Part shown: positions 16,084 through 27,471 of the stretch, piece by piece
Position numbering within the stretch: position 1 is the first letter of the stretch
How the letters are laid out: each line of letters opens with the position of its first letter
Source: Pseudocolwellia sp049933045
Lineage (GTDB): Bacteria > Pseudomonadota > Gammaproteobacteria > Enterobacterales > Alteromonadaceae
Length of the DNA stretch: 64,000 nt
Direction of reading: 5' to 3'
Assembly: GCF_049933045.1 (NCBI RefSeq)
Contig: NZ_CP187926.1
Span: 3,534,001 to 3,598,000 of the forward strand
Notes under the pieces: generated by a model
Databases searched by the model: none
The model's input: only the letters and a program-made list of their open reading frames with translations
What the model was told of the DNA's origin: nothing
Translations under genes and position numbers: made by a program

Positions 16084-19000
16084 ATGCATAAACATGTTCT
16101 AGGTATTTTAGTTTGTATGCTGTTACCTATTTGCACTTCTTCTTTAGCAAAATCTCCAGAAGAACAAGCTATAGCAGCAGCTGATAAAAATAAAACAAAC
16201 AAAGTCTTAACTAAAGAACAAAATTCTTTAGTTAATGAATTAGTGATTATTGATGCTGCGGTACCTAATAAACATTTGTTTTTTCAACATCTAAAAGCAG
16301 GAACAGACGTTGTTGAAATAAACTCATCTCAAAGTGGCTTCAAACAACTAGAAAGTACTCTTAATAAATATAAAAATCTCTCAGCTCTCCATCTAATTTC
16401 TCATGCTGATGATGGTGTTTTATATTTCGGCGATAGCCAAATTACCCAGCAAGCCTTGTCTGAAAAAATCACGTTATTATCAACAATGAATCATGCACTG
16501 ACGGCCAACGCCGATGTATTATTTTATGGTTGTAATTTAGCAAAAACAGAAAAAGGTAATGCGCTTTTAGATTTTATTTCTCAACAAGCCAATGTAGACG
16601 TTGCTGCTTCAAACAACCCAACAGGTTCGGCGTTACAAGGTGGAGATTGGCAGTTAGAAGTTCACAAAGGTGATATTAATACATCACCCTTATTTACTGC
16701 TTCAACGATGCAGAGTTTTGACTCTGTTTTGTTAGTTGATGCAACTTTAGATTTAACAGCTTTACCCCTTGTTAGTGCTCCAGTTATTGATGTCAGCATT
16801 GGTGGCACCGATCATGTGTTAAAGATTGAATCTTCAGGTGGTGTATCAGACATACAGGCTGTATTAGGTCATGTTTTATTAGCAAGTGCTTTAACAACAC
16901 ACACTAGTGTGGACATTTATTTAGAAAGCGGTGAAACGTTTGATTTAACTAACCTAACAATTTTAAATTTAGATTTAGGTTTAGGTTTTGGGGTTTCTCA
17001 TAAAGTAAAAGTAACCTCCAACAAAGGTGGTATTGTTGAAAGCGACACTTTGCTTTACTCATTACTTGGCGTACCCCTCGATTTTTCAGGAACTGACTGG
17101 GAAGAGATCACTAGAATAACAATTGAATACAGTGATGGTGTGCCCCTAAGTCTGTTAGCTTTATCCCATATCTCAATAGCTAATGTTGTTAGCTTACCTA
17201 GTATTTCAAATTTAAATGGCGATGCTTTTACCTATACCGAAGGCAGTGGTGTTCAAAAACTAGATCAAGGTGTTGCAGCGTTACTTACAGACCCAGGTTT
17301 ATTAACTGGCGCATACACAGGCGGTACATTAACAGCAGAAATAACGTCAGGGATTATATCAGCAGAAGATACATTAACCATAGATACTGGTGTGGTTTCA
17401 CTAGCCAATAATCTCGTTGGTGGTGCTTTAACTGTAAGTGGAGTCATTATTGGTGAATTGGTAAACGATATTTTACCCGGCAATATTTTATCTTTTACCT
17501 TAAATGATTTTGCTACTCCTGCGTTATTACAAATATTACTACAAGGTTTAGCCTACGAAAACGTCGAGACAGACGACCCAACAGAAGGAGTAAGAGTTGT
17601 TAGTGTTACTTTAACTGATGCTGATGGCGAAACTTCAAATGTTAGCGCTATAAGCATAACGGTTGCGTCGCAAAATGATGCGCCAACACTCACTAATTTA
17701 AATACAGATATACTAAGTTACGTACTCGGTAGCGGTTCACAATACCTTGACCAAGGTGACTTAACCCTTGTTGTTGATGTAGATTCTCTTAACTTTCTTA
17801 ATGGTTATCTTTCAGTTTCAATAACCAACAATAAAGACAGCAGTGAAGATATTTTAAGCTTAGGTGCGGGTGTTGATGTTGATGTTAGCGCATTGGTCAG
17901 TGTAGCGGGTTTAACTGTAGGCGGTGAAGTGAGTGTGGGGGCTGTTGTCGTTGGTACACTCGCCAACGAGATCATTGAAGGTAGCGATTTACTGATTGAC
18001 TTAAATGCCAATGCAACCATCTTAAATATTCAAGTACTTATACGAGCTCTAGTTTATCTTAATAAAGATATTGTTGATGCGAGCCTTCTTAGCCGTACCA
18101 TTACCATTACGCTTAATGATGGCGACGGTGGAACATCTACAGCGCAGCTATTAACCGTAAACCTTGCTGCTCCAACGTATGATAACGATGGTACGTTAAC
18201 AGATGCTGCAGTTGTTATTGAGCCTGTCGATCTTCCTTTGTCAGCTGACTCAATTGGCGAAGCAGTCGATTTATTTGACTTTACGATTACCGATGGCGGC
18301 AGCTCTGACAGCACACCTATGATGGTTTCTCAAGTTGTGGTAAATGTAGCTGGCACCATCAGTGAAACAGATCTAGCTAAAATCACTTGGCGCCTAAACA
18401 GCAACACACTAAATACTGATGTAGAAAATGTAGCGGGCGTTTATAACTCATCAAACAATACAGTAACTTTCTTAACACCTGCCCTTTCTATCGCAGATGG
18501 AACCAATGAAATCCTTACGGTAAATGCTTACTTTAATGACCCAACAGGCTTAACTCACGATAATACACTTCAACTCAGCATTGATGGCGACACTGACTTA
18601 ACCTTAGCCGTGGGCAGTACAATGGACGGGAATTCGACTCCTGTTACCAATGGCTCTGGTTCGCTTATCACTGATGATGTTGGTCCAACCGTTACTTCAG
18701 TTTCTGTTCCAGCAGACGATACCTATGCCATTGGCGATCTTCTATCTTTTACAGTGAATTTTGATGAAGCGGTTAACGTTGATATAACAGCTGGAACACC
18801 AAGGTTAGCAATCACAATCGGCGAAAACACTCGTTATATAGATTATGTTTCAGGCGATGGTAGCACTGCTCTTGTTTTTACCTACACACTTGTTGCAGGT
18901 GATATTGATAACGATGGATTGGTATTAAACACTACACTAGACTTAAACTTGGGCACTTTATTAGATGCTGCAGGTAATACTGTTGATACCACCCTAAATA

Positions 19001-22000
19001 ATATACCAACACTAATAGGCGTACTTTCTGATGGTAGTGCTCCTGTATTAGCTGAAGTGACCGCTGTGATTTCTCCGACTCTGTATACTACGCCAGCATT
19101 TACTTTTTCTAGTAATGAAGCAGGAACTCTTGATGTAGGTGGTGCTTGCGGCAGCTTAAATGAAGGCTCTATACTTTCAGGCAATTCAACAATCACATTA
19201 ACTCAAATTGATAACTTAACCGCTTTTGCATCAGGTACATATTCAGGTTGTACGGTTACAGTTACCGATGCTGCAGGTAATGCAACAGAGTTAACATTAA
19301 CGGCTTTCACTATTGATGCGACAGCACCTACGGTAAGTGTTGCTGACATTACTTTAGACGAAGGCTCTACAGATACTGTAATTTCAGACACTTACTTAAC
19401 GAGTTCAGATAATAATGCAAGTGCAGCTGATATTACTTACACGCTAGTTGCAGCACCAAGCAATGGTACGTTAAGTAATGCGGGGGTTGAACTCAATTCA
19501 GACGATACCTTTACTCAAGCTGATATTGCAAATAGTGATATCACGTATTCTCATGATGGTAATGAGTCAACTTCAGATACCTTTACTTTTACAGTGTCTG
19601 ATGCTGTAGGTAATGTGAATGATAACAATGGTTCAAACTTAACCTTTACGGTAACCGTTACACCACAAAATGATGCACCAAGCGTACTTCATTTAAATGA
19701 CGATACTTTAAATTATGTACAAGGCGAGACTGCTCAACTGTTAGATCATCCAGCCTTCGCACTCATTTCAGATGCTGATTCAGCGGACTTTGATGGCGGT
19801 AGTTTGAATGTTTCTATTACTGCAGGTAAACAAGCTTCTGAAGATCTATTAGGTTTTGATATAAACGTGATACTCGACGGTTCAGCAGCAGGTAGTTCTG
19901 TAACTATTAACAGCATTCTTGTTGGTACGTTAACGGAAGAATTAGTCACTGGCAGTAATTTAGTTATCGGGTTTAACACAGATGCGACATTAGCTAATGT
20001 GCAAGATCTTGTTAGAGCAATAACTTACGTTAATACGGCAGGAGCAGTAACAACAGGTACTCGTACTCTTAGTTTGATACTTGAAGATGGTGACGGTGGA
20101 ACATCCACATCACAAACCTTAAACGTATCAGTTACCAGTGCACCAATAGATAGTGACGGTACCTTAACATCGGCTCCAGACGTTTCTGAACCCGTAAATC
20201 TGCCTTTATCAGCTAACACCGATGCTAACGCTGTAGACTTATTTGACTTTACTATTACCGATGGCGGCACCAATGACGGTACACCTATGGTGGTTTCTCA
20301 TGTAGCCGTCAATGTTGCGGGTTCTATTAGCGACACAGATATAGCTAAAATAACATGGCGCTTAAACAGTAATGATCCAAACGCGAATGTAAGCAATGTT
20401 ATCGGTGTATATAATACGAATGACAGTACAGTAACCTTTGATACGCCAACACTTTCTATTGCTGATGGTAGCAGCGAAATCCTTACCGTTAATGCTTACT
20501 ATAACGACCCAACAGGTTTAACTCATGGCGATACTCTGTTACTTAATATTGACGGATATACTAATTTAACTTTAGCGGCAGGCAGTGAAATGAGTAGTAC
20601 TTCATCTCCTGTGAATAATGGCTTAGGTTCAATTATTACTGATGATATAGGGCCAATTGTCACTTCTGTTTCTGCTCCAACAAATGGTACCTATGCCATA
20701 GGTGATGACTTAACCTTTACCGTGAATTTTGATGAAGCGATTGTAGTTAATACCGCAGGCGGAACACCAAGATTAACAATCACAATTGGCGCAACCACTC
20801 GTTATGTAGATTATGTTTCTGGCTCGGGATCTAATGCCCTAACCTTTACCTATAGACTTGTTGCGGGTGATATTGATTCAGATGGTCTGGTATTAAGCAC
20901 AAGCTTAGATGTGAATTCAGGTACGTTAGCTGATGCATTAGGTAACGCGATTAATACCAGTCTCAACAATATACCAACATTAACGGGCGTACTTGCTGAT
21001 GGCGATGCGCCTGTGTTAACTGAAGTGACCACTGTGGTTTCTCCAACCATGAATGCTACGCCAGCATTTACTTTCTCTAGCTCTGAAGCAGGGAATCTTA
21101 CGGTAGGTGGTGCTTGTGGTAGTAGCGATGTTGGTTCAATCTCTTCAGGTAATACAACAATCTCATTAACGAGTACCGATGGCTTTACGCCATTAACCTC
21201 AGGTGATTATTCTGATTGTACGGTAACCGTTACCGATGCGGCAGGTAATGCAACAGAGTTAACATTAACGGCTTTCACTATTGATACGCTAGCGCCTAGT
21301 GTTGATGTGTTTGCACCTAATACAGTTAATGAAGGTGCAAGCGATATTATTATTACGAGTACCAATTTAAGTAGTGCTGATAATAACGATAGTGCAGCTG
21401 ATATTACTTACACCTTATTGGGAGTGCCAAGTAACGGTAGTTTAAGTAAAAACGCAGTAAACCTGCTAGTAAATGACACATTTACACAAGCTGACATAGA
21501 TAATGAAGCTATCACCTATTCTCATAATGGTGCTGAGCTAAGCGTAGACAGCTTTACTTTTACTGTGTCTGATTCGGCAGGTAACGTGAATAATAATGGT
21601 TCGGTTAATTTTACCTTTGCGTTAGTAATAACCCAAGGAAATGACGCGCCAGTTGTACTTAATCTAAATGCTGATATTTTAAATTATGTACAAGGTAGTT
21701 CAGCACAAAACCTCGACCAAAATGATTTAGCTACTGTAGATGACAACGATTCTCTTGATTTCGACGGCGGTACTCTCACACTATCTGTCCTTACTAACAA
21801 GCAAGAAACTGAAGACTTATTAGGTGTTGATGACACTGTAGAGCTTAGTTATTTTGATGCTGGCGGTAGTGTTACCGTTAATGGTCAAGTTATTGGCTTC
21901 TTAGTGGAAGATCTAGTAACAGGTAATGATTTAGTTATTGAGCTTAATAGCAGCGCAACGCCTCTTAATGTTCAAGCTCTAGTTCGTGCACTAACTTATG

Positions 22001-25000
22001 CAAATACCAACCCTATTACCGCGACAACAACAGATCGAACTATAAGATTAACACTTGAAGATGGTGATGGTGGAACCTCTACTCCACAAGACATTCAAGT
22101 ATCAATGACTGCCCTGCCTTCTGATATAGATGCAACAGTAACTGACGCAGCGTTTGTTGCTGAACCTGTAGCATTTCCTTCATCAGCCAATGCGTCAAAT
22201 AGAACCGTTGACCTGCTTGATTTTACTATTACCGATGGTGGCACTGCTGATGGATATCCTACTGCAGTAAGCACAGTTGTTATTAATGTTGCTGGTACTA
22301 TCAGCGAAACCGACCTAGCTAAAATCACCTGGTATTTAGACAGTAATCTACCAAATATCGATGTAAATTATAAACTTGGTATTTACAACTCGATCGACAA
22401 TACCATTACTTTTGCAACGCCAGCACTTTCTATTGCAGACAGTACTAGCGAGATATTAACCATTAAAGCTTTTTATCATGACGCAACGGGCTTAACTCAT
22501 GATGATACGCTTATCCTGAGCCTAGATGGTGATACTGACTTAACCTTATCTGCTGGTACTAAAATGGCTGTAACAACACCTGTAACTAATGGTTCTGGTG
22601 CAGTTATAACAGACAACACTAATCCTATGGTAACGTCAGTGTCAGCTCCATCTAATGATACTTATGGGTTAGGTGAAACCTTAAGCTTTATCGTTAATTT
22701 TGATGAAGGTGTAATTATAAACACAAGTAATGGCACGCCTAGATTGGCGATAACCATAGGGGAAACGGTTCGTTATGCCGAGTATGTTTCTGGCTCAGGT
22801 ACTACAGCACTTGTATTTAACTACACCGTAGTTGCCGATGATGAAGATATCGATGGTTTAGTGCTTAATGAGAGCATTGATGCGAATGGTGGTTCATTAA
22901 CAGACACCGCAGGTAATACTATAGATATAAACCTTAATAATATAGATGACTTAACTGCCATATTATTTGATGCAGATGCGCCCTTATTAACTGAAATTAC
23001 TCCAGTAGTAGTGCTTGGAACGGATACTACACCAGAGGTTAGTTTCTCTACTTCAAAACCAGGTACTTTCGCTGTTGAAGGTGCATGTGGTAGTTCAGAC
23101 ACTGGCGTGATCAACACGGGCGAGCATACTGTTACGCTAACTAAAACAGATAATGTAACGCCATTAGCTTCTGGTGAATATTCAGATTGTACCGTTACCG
23201 TAACTGATGCCATAGGTAATAAAAGTGAGTTGCTGCTAACGACTTTTGCAATTGATATAACAGCTCCATCAGTAGATGTATTATTACCAAACACTCTAGA
23301 TGAAGGCGCTATTGCAGTTGTCATTCCGACAAGTAATTTAAGCAGCTCTGATAATGCCGATAGCGCAGCAAACATTACTTATACCTTAGTGACTACGCCT
23401 GATAATGGTGAGTTGAGTAAAGCTGATACAGTATTGAAAACAAACAATACCTTTAGCCAAGCAGATATTGATAATGGTGCGATCACTTATACCCATGACG
23501 GTGGCGAATCGACAAGTGACACCTTTGCTTTCTCATTATCTGATTCATTAGGTAATGTGAACGACAATGGCGCTGAAAACTTCGACTTTACCTTAGTTAT
23601 AACACCACAAAACGATGCACCAAATAGTACTAACGATATAGCATCAACTACTGAAGATAGCACCGTGATTATTGATGTTTTAGCTAACGATAGTGATGCT
23701 GATGGTACATTAAATAAGACGAGTGTATTCATTGTAACTTCACCGACTAATGGCAGTGTTTCGGTTAATACCATCACAGGAACTATTGCTTACACACCGG
23801 CTTTAGATGTAAGTGGTACAGATACCTTTGTATACACTGTTGAAGATGATCAAGGCCAAGTTTCTGAAACTGCATCAGTTACGGTCACCATATATGCCCA
23901 AAACGATGCTCCTGTTGTACTGGCTGATACAGCATCTACACCAATGAATACCTTAGTTTCAATAGATGTTGCAGCTAACGATATCGATAAAGATACAGGT
24001 GATAGCTTAAACCCAACAACTATCGCTATTGTCAAAGAAGCTTCAAACGGAACAGCCATATTAAATAGTGCAACCAATAAGGTTGATTACACACCTAACG
24101 CTACCTTCTATGGAGTTGATACGTTTACCTACACAATTAAAGACAATGCAGGAGCTACATCAAAACCTGCTACTGTGAGTATTACGGTTACTTTTGTAGA
24201 AGGTCCACCTAATGTTGCACCTGCCGCAGTAGATGATAGCGCTAATGTACAAGAAGACTCATCAATCGTTATTAATGTTTTAGCCAATGATAGCGATAGT
24301 GATGGCACACTAAACACTAACTCTGTCAGCATAGTAACTATGCCATCAGACGGTATTATCAGCGTTAATATGACCACAGGTGCGGTGACTTACACGCCAA
24401 GTGCAAACTTTAATGGAAGCGATACTTTCTCTTATAACGTTAAAGACAATAGTAACGACACTTCTAATACCGCAACTGTAGCGATTACCGTTACTGCCGT
24501 AGCTGATGTACCTGTTATTTCAGGTGTACCTGCTAATGTGATTAATGAAGACGAAAGCTATAGTTTTACGCCAAATGTTTCTAGTGATGATGGTACGGCA
24601 ACATTCACCTTTAGTATTGAGAACAAACCTAGCTGGGTAGTTTTCAACACTAGTTCAGGTAGTTTAACGGGTATTCCAACAAACGCCGATGTAGGTACAT
24701 TTAGCAACATTCAAATCATCGTTTCAGATGGCGAAAGTCAAGCATCTTTACCTGACTTTTCATTAACTGTTAGTAATGTTAATGACGCTCCATTTGCAGT
24801 AAACGATAGTTATCTACTGATACAAAACGTAACGGGAAGTTACTCCCTTAATGTATTAGAGAATGATTATGATGAAGATGTAAATGATTCGTTCAGTATA
24901 GTCAGTGCAACAGCCAAAGTAGGTAGCGTTAGCATAAATGAAAATGGTTTAACCTATCAAAACGGTACAACTCAAACGCCTGACACAATTAAATATACTA

Positions 25001-27471
25001 TTGAGGACGCATCAGGTAGCCAGGCTACGGCTGAAGTATCTATCGCTATTTCGCCAGAAGAATCAGACACCACCCCTGACCTGACTTTACCTGAGGACAT
25101 AGAAGCTAATGCAACAGGACTATTTACTTGGTTAGAGATAGGAATTGCTCAAGCTTTCGATAGTTCAGGTAACTCTCTTGCTGTACAAATACTCAACGAT
25201 ACTACGTTGTTCCCTCCTGGTGACAATCAAGTGTACTGGCGAGCTGAAGACAGCGAAGGCAACTTCGTGCTTAAAACGCAAAACGTTAAAATTAATCCGT
25301 TAGTGAATTTAGGACCAGATAAGAGCATTCTTGAAGGTAAAACAGTAACCACTAAGGTTTACCTAAACGGTGATGCTCCGAGTTATCCTTTAACAGTACC
25401 TTATACGGTATCAGGCAGCGCAAGCAGTAGCGATCACAGCTTGGTTTCAGGTAAGGTTGTATTTACTAGCGGACACCAAGCATCAATTAGCTTTACTATT
25501 TTTGACGATGTAATAGTTGAAGACAATGAAACTATTATCATTTCATTAGGCGACACAATTAATCGCGGCAGTAAATCTATACAAACACTTAGCATTACCG
25601 AGGCTAATCTTGCACCTGAAGTTGAATTACTTGTTACTCAATCAAGTGAGAAGCGCTTTATTATTACTAAGAGTGAAGCTGAAGCTTTAATTAATGCCTC
25701 CATTTCTGATGCAAATAGCCAAGATACTCACACTACAACGTGGGCATCTACTATTGTTAATACGAGTACTGAAAGCACCTTATTTAGCTTCAACCCAGCG
25801 TTATTAGATGTTGGAATGTACACTGTGGAAATTACGGTAACAGACAATGGCGTACCGTCATTAGGCGTTACTAATACTGTGTATATCGAAATAGCTAATG
25901 AGTTAGTCGTTCTAGGTGAAGAAGATTCAGATGGTGATTCAATCCCAGATAACTTAGAAGGTCATGCAGATGATGATAACGATGGTATTCCAAACTATTT
26001 AGATGGAATTGGCGACTGTCAAACATTACATACCAAAGTTAACGATACTAATTCTTACCTTATGGAGGGTGAAGCCGGTGCTTGTTTAAGAATTGGTGGG
26101 TCAGTTGCTAATATAGGCTCGAAAGCCTCACTTATTACAACTGGTGAAGCAGATAGTAATTTAGGGGCCGATACCGAAGCAATGAATACAGGTGGAGTTT
26201 TCGACTTTATTGCTTACAACCTACCTAAAGCAGGTCAAAGTTATCGAGTGGTTATTCCACAAAGGTTACCTATACCTACAGGTGCTGTTTATAGAAAATA
26301 TAACCAAACAGAGAAATGGCATAACTTTATCAGTGATGATAAAAATAAAGTTTATTCTACTTTAGGTTTGATTGGTTACTGCCCAGCTCCAGGAAGTGAT
26401 TTATGGACTGAAGGATTAACATCAGGTAACTGGTGTGTACAACTACTGATAGAAGATGGTGGACCGAACGACGATGACGGCTTAGCTAATGGTTCAATTA
26501 TTGATCCAAGTGGTGTTGCATCGCCATCAACATCTAATAACTTACCTGTAGCTGTTGATGATGCGGCGAGTGTACGCATCAATTTATCAGTCACTATAGA
26601 TGCTTTAAGTAATGATACTGACGCAGACGACCATGAATTAACACTCATGAATGTTGCTGTTGATTTTGGCACAGTAAGCATTGAAAATAATCAAGTACTG
26701 TATGTAGCAGACTCAGCCTTTATTGGCACAACAAACATCAGCTATACCTTAAGCGACAGTGAAGGTGGTACAGCAACAGCAACAATTGTACTTACTGTAG
26801 AAGCTAATCAAACGCCTACAGCCAATGACGATAGTTATGCCACTAGTGATGTACAAGCGATTACCCTTGATGTATTAACTAATGATACTGATCCTGAAGG
26901 TGACACACTTACCATTACTGCAGCAAGCGCATTTTTAGGTAGCGTAACATTCACAGGTACTGAAATTGTTTATACACCAGCAATAGGTACAGAAGGTATT
27001 GAAACTGTTGATTATGAAATTTCAGATGATAGCGGTGCTACTGCAACAGGCACGGCTTATATTGTAGTAACAATAAATGAAGCACCAATAGCAAATAGCG
27101 ACAACATTACCGTTAATGGTCCAGAGTCAGTTATCATCCAAGTATTAGAAAACGATACTGATAACGACAATGATACAATTAAGGTAACAGCAGCTAGTGC
27201 GCTATCAGGTAATGTGACCTTTGTTGATGACCATATAGTTTACACACCACCAATAGCCTTGGTTGACTCAGATACGATAAGCTATGAGATATCTGACGCA
27301 TTCGGAAATACTGCGGAGAGTACCGTTAATGTAACAATTGTTTTGAAGCGTGATACTGAGTTCAAAATAAAAAACAGTAGTGGAGGCGGAAGTTTAGGTT
27401 ATCTAACCATTCTATTCTTTATGAGTATGATGTTTATGCGTCGCCAACTTAAAGTGAATAAAAGCAGATAA
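16084..27471 (+). CDS. Giant multidomain surface protein with DUF4347 N-terminus and GlyGly-CTERM tail
   Basis: 3,795 residues. In order: signal peptide (about 1-23); DUF4347 domain (about 50-205; HLISHADDGVLYFG, VLFYGCNLAKTEKG); three super-repeats (531-2509); cadherin/Ig-like repeats with the LANDSDADGTLN pattern (about 2510-2800); a putative Ig domain; a Calx-beta-like domain (about 3075-3175); a calcium-binding thrombospondin-3-like stretch (DSDGDSIPDNLEGHADDDND, about 3280); a choice-of-anchor-U-like segment (about 3310-3480); more Ig-like repeats; and a C-terminal tail SSGGGSLG plus membrane helix plus RR, fitting GlyGly-CTERM. This suggests Sec export, type II secretion and rhombosortase processing, giving a surface adhesin. 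No RTX C-terminal secretion signal is present. It is alone in its transcription unit. Confidence 0.88.
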   Translation: MHKHVLGILVCMLLPICTSSLAKSPEEQAIAAADKNKTNKVLTKEQNSLVNELVIIDAAVPNKHLFFQHLKAGTDVVEINSSQSGFKQLESTLNKYKNLSALHLISHADDGVLYFGDSQITQQALSEKITLLSTMNHALTANADVLFYGCNLAKTEKGNALLDFISQQANVDVAASNNPTGSALQGGDWQLEVHKGDINTSPLFTASTMQSFDSVLLVDATLDLTALPLVSAPVIDVSIGGTDHVLKIESSGGVSDIQAVLGHVLLASALTTHTSVDIYLESGETFDLTNLTILNLDLGLGFGVSHKVKVTSNKGGIVESDTLLYSLLGVPLDFSGTDWEEITRITIEYSDGVPLSLLALSHISIANVVSLPSISNLNGDAFTYTEGSGVQKLDQGVAALLTDPGLLTGAYTGGTLTAEITSGIISAEDTLTIDTGVVSLANNLVGGALTVSGVIIGELVNDILPGNILSFTLNDFATPALLQILLQGLAYENVETDDPTEGVRVVSVTLTDADGETSNVSAISITVASQNDAPTLTNLNTDILSYVLGSGSQYLDQGDLTLVVDVDSLNFLNGYLSVSITNNKDSSEDILSLGAGVDVDVSALVSVAGLTVGGEVSVGAVVVGTLANEIIEGSDLLIDLNANATILNIQVLIRALVYLNKDIVDASLLSRTITITLNDGDGGTSTAQLLTVNLAAPTYDNDGTLTDAAVVIEPVDLPLSADSIGEAVDLFDFTITDGGSSDSTPMMVSQVVVNVAGTISETDLAKITWRLNSNTLNTDVENVAGVYNSSNNTVTFLTPALSIADGTNEILTVNAYFNDPTGLTHDNTLQLSIDGDTDLTLAVGSTMDGNSTPVTNGSGSLITDDVGPTVTSVSVPADDTYAIGDLLSFTVNFDEAVNVDITAGTPRLAITIGENTRYIDYVSGDGSTALVFTYTLVAGDIDNDGLVLNTTLDLNLGTLLDAAGNTVDTTLNNIPTLIGVLSDGSAPVLAEVTAVISPTLYTTPAFTFSSNEAGTLDVGGACGSLNEGSILSGNSTITLTQIDNLTAFASGTYSGCTVTVTDAAGNATELTLTAFTIDATAPTVSVADITLDEGSTDTVISDTYLTSSDNNASAADITYTLVAAPSNGTLSNAGVELNSDDTFTQADIANSDITYSHDGNESTSDTFTFTVSDAVGNVNDNNGSNLTFTVTVTPQNDAPSVLHLNDDTLNYVQGETAQLLDHPAFALISDADSADFDGGSLNVSITAGKQASEDLLGFDINVILDGSAAGSSVTINSILVGTLTEELVTGSNLVIGFNTDATLANVQDLVRAITYVNTAGAVTTGTRTLSLILEDGDGGTSTSQTLNVSVTSAPIDSDGTLTSAPDVSEPVNLPLSANTDANAVDLFDFTITDGGTNDGTPMVVSHVAVNVAGSISDTDIAKITWRLNSNDPNANVSNVIGVYNTNDSTVTFDTPTLSIADGSSEILTVNAYYNDPTGLTHGDTLLLNIDGYTNLTLAAGSEMSSTSSPVNNGLGSIITDDIGPIVTSVSAPTNGTYAIGDDLTFTVNFDEAIVVNTAGGTPRLTITIGATTRYVDYVSGSGSNALTFTYRLVAGDIDSDGLVLSTSLDVNSGTLADALGNAINTSLNNIPTLTGVLADGDAPVLTEVTTVVSPTMNATPAFTFSSSEAGNLTVGGACGSSDVGSISSGNTTISLTSTDGFTPLTSGDYSDCTVTVTDAAGNATELTLTAFTIDTLAPSVDVFAPNTVNEGASDIIITSTNLSSADNNDSAADITYTLLGVPSNGSLSKNAVNLLVNDTFTQADIDNEAITYSHNGAELSVDSFTFTVSDSAGNVNNNGSVNFTFALVITQGNDAPVVLNLNADILNYVQGSSAQNLDQNDLATVDDNDSLDFDGGTLTLSVLTNKQETEDLLGVDDTVELSYFDAGGSVTVNGQVIGFLVEDLVTGNDLVIELNSSATPLNVQALVRALTYANTNPITATTTDRTIRLTLEDGDGGTSTPQDIQVSMTALPSDIDATVTDAAFVAEPVAFPSSANASNRTVDLLDFTITDGGTADGYPTAVSTVVINVAGTISETDLAKITWYLDSNLPNIDVNYKLGIYNSIDNTITFATPALSIADSTSEILTIKAFYHDATGLTHDDTLILSLDGDTDLTLSAGTKMAVTTPVTNGSGAVITDNTNPMVTSVSAPSNDTYGLGETLSFIVNFDEGVIINTSNGTPRLAITIGETVRYAEYVSGSGTTALVFNYTVVADDEDIDGLVLNESIDANGGSLTDTAGNTIDINLNNIDDLTAILFDADAPLLTEITPVVVLGTDTTPEVSFSTSKPGTFAVEGACGSSDTGVINTGEHTVTLTKTDNVTPLASGEYSDCTVTVTDAIGNKSELLLTTFAIDITAPSVDVLLPNTLDEGAIAVVIPTSNLSSSDNADSAANITYTLVTTPDNGELSKADTVLKTNNTFSQADIDNGAITYTHDGGESTSDTFAFSLSDSLGNVNDNGAENFDFTLVITPQNDAPNSTNDIASTTEDSTVIIDVLANDSDADGTLNKTSVFIVTSPTNGSVSVNTITGTIAYTPALDVSGTDTFVYTVEDDQGQVSETASVTVTIYAQNDAPVVLADTASTPMNTLVSIDVAANDIDKDTGDSLNPTTIAIVKEASNGTAILNSATNKVDYTPNATFYGVDTFTYTIKDNAGATSKPATVSITVTFVEGPPNVAPAAVDDSANVQEDSSIVINVLANDSDSDGTLNTNSVSIVTMPSDGIISVNMTTGAVTYTPSANFNGSDTFSYNVKDNSNDTSNTATVAITVTAVADVPVISGVPANVINEDESYSFTPNVSSDDGTATFTFSIENKPSWVVFNTSSGSLTGIPTNADVGTFSNIQIIVSDGESQASLPDFSLTVSNVNDAPFAVNDSYLLIQNVTGSYSLNVLENDYDEDVNDSFSIVSATAKVGSVSINENGLTYQNGTTQTPDTIKYTIEDASGSQATAEVSIAISPEESDTTPDLTLPEDIEANATGLFTWLEIGIAQAFDSSGNSLAVQILNDTTLFPPGDNQVYWRAEDSEGNFVLKTQNVKINPLVNLGPDKSILEGKTVTTKVYLNGDAPSYPLTVPYTVSGSASSSDHSLVSGKVVFTSGHQASISFTIFDDVIVEDNETIIISLGDTINRGSKSIQTLSITEANLAPEVELLVTQSSEKRFIITKSEAEALINASISDANSQDTHTTTWASTIVNTSTESTLFSFNPALLDVGMYTVEITVTDNGVPSLGVTNTVYIEIANELVVLGEEDSDGDSIPDNLEGHADDDNDGIPNYLDGIGDCQTLHTKVNDTNSYLMEGEAGACLRIGGSVANIGSKASLITTGEADSNLGADTEAMNTGGVFDFIAYNLPKAGQSYRVVIPQRLPIPTGAVYRKYNQTEKWHNFISDDKNKVYSTLGLIGYCPAPGSDLWTEGLTSGNWCVQLLIEDGGPNDDDGLANGSIIDPSGVASPSTSNNLPVAVDDAASVRINLSVTIDALSNDTDADDHELTLMNVAVDFGTVSIENNQVLYVADSAFIGTTNISYTLSDSEGGTATATIVLTVEANQTPTANDDSYATSDVQAITLDVLTNDTDPEGDTLTITAASAFLGSVTFTGTEIVYTPAIGTEGIETVDYEISDDSGATATGTAYIVVTINEAPIANSDNITVNGPESVIIQVLENDTDNDNDTIKVTAASALSGNVTFVDDHIVYTPPIALVDSDTISYEISDAFGNTAESTVNVTIVLKRDTEFKIKNSSGGGSLGYLTILFFMSMMFMRRQLKVNKSR
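17674..23610 (+). repeat. Three tandem ~660-residue super-repeats inside the giant surface protein
   Basis: Units cover residues 531-1195, 1196-1852 and 1853-2509 (1,995, 1,971 and 1,971 bp). Each begins with an NDAP motif and has five modules in the same order. Landmarks are L-D-Q near the start, LFDFTITDGG or LLDFTITDGG, FTVNFDEA or FIVNFDEG, GGACGS or EGACGS, and D-TF-QADI. The units have clearly diverged from one another. A fourth partial copy of the first module precedes unit 1 (about 17200-17670). Confidence 0.88.

Noticed and set aside
22821..23375. 184-residue minus-strand ORF inside the giant surface protein gene, with several similar ones nearby
   Set aside because: It is antisense to a clearly coding repeat region; low-complexity Ser/Thr/Val composition mirrors the repeats and no ribosome site or family match is seen.
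17674..23610. Repeats considered as a CRISPR array
   Set aside because: The units are ~2 kb, diverged and in one reading frame; no short direct repeat and spacer pattern exists.
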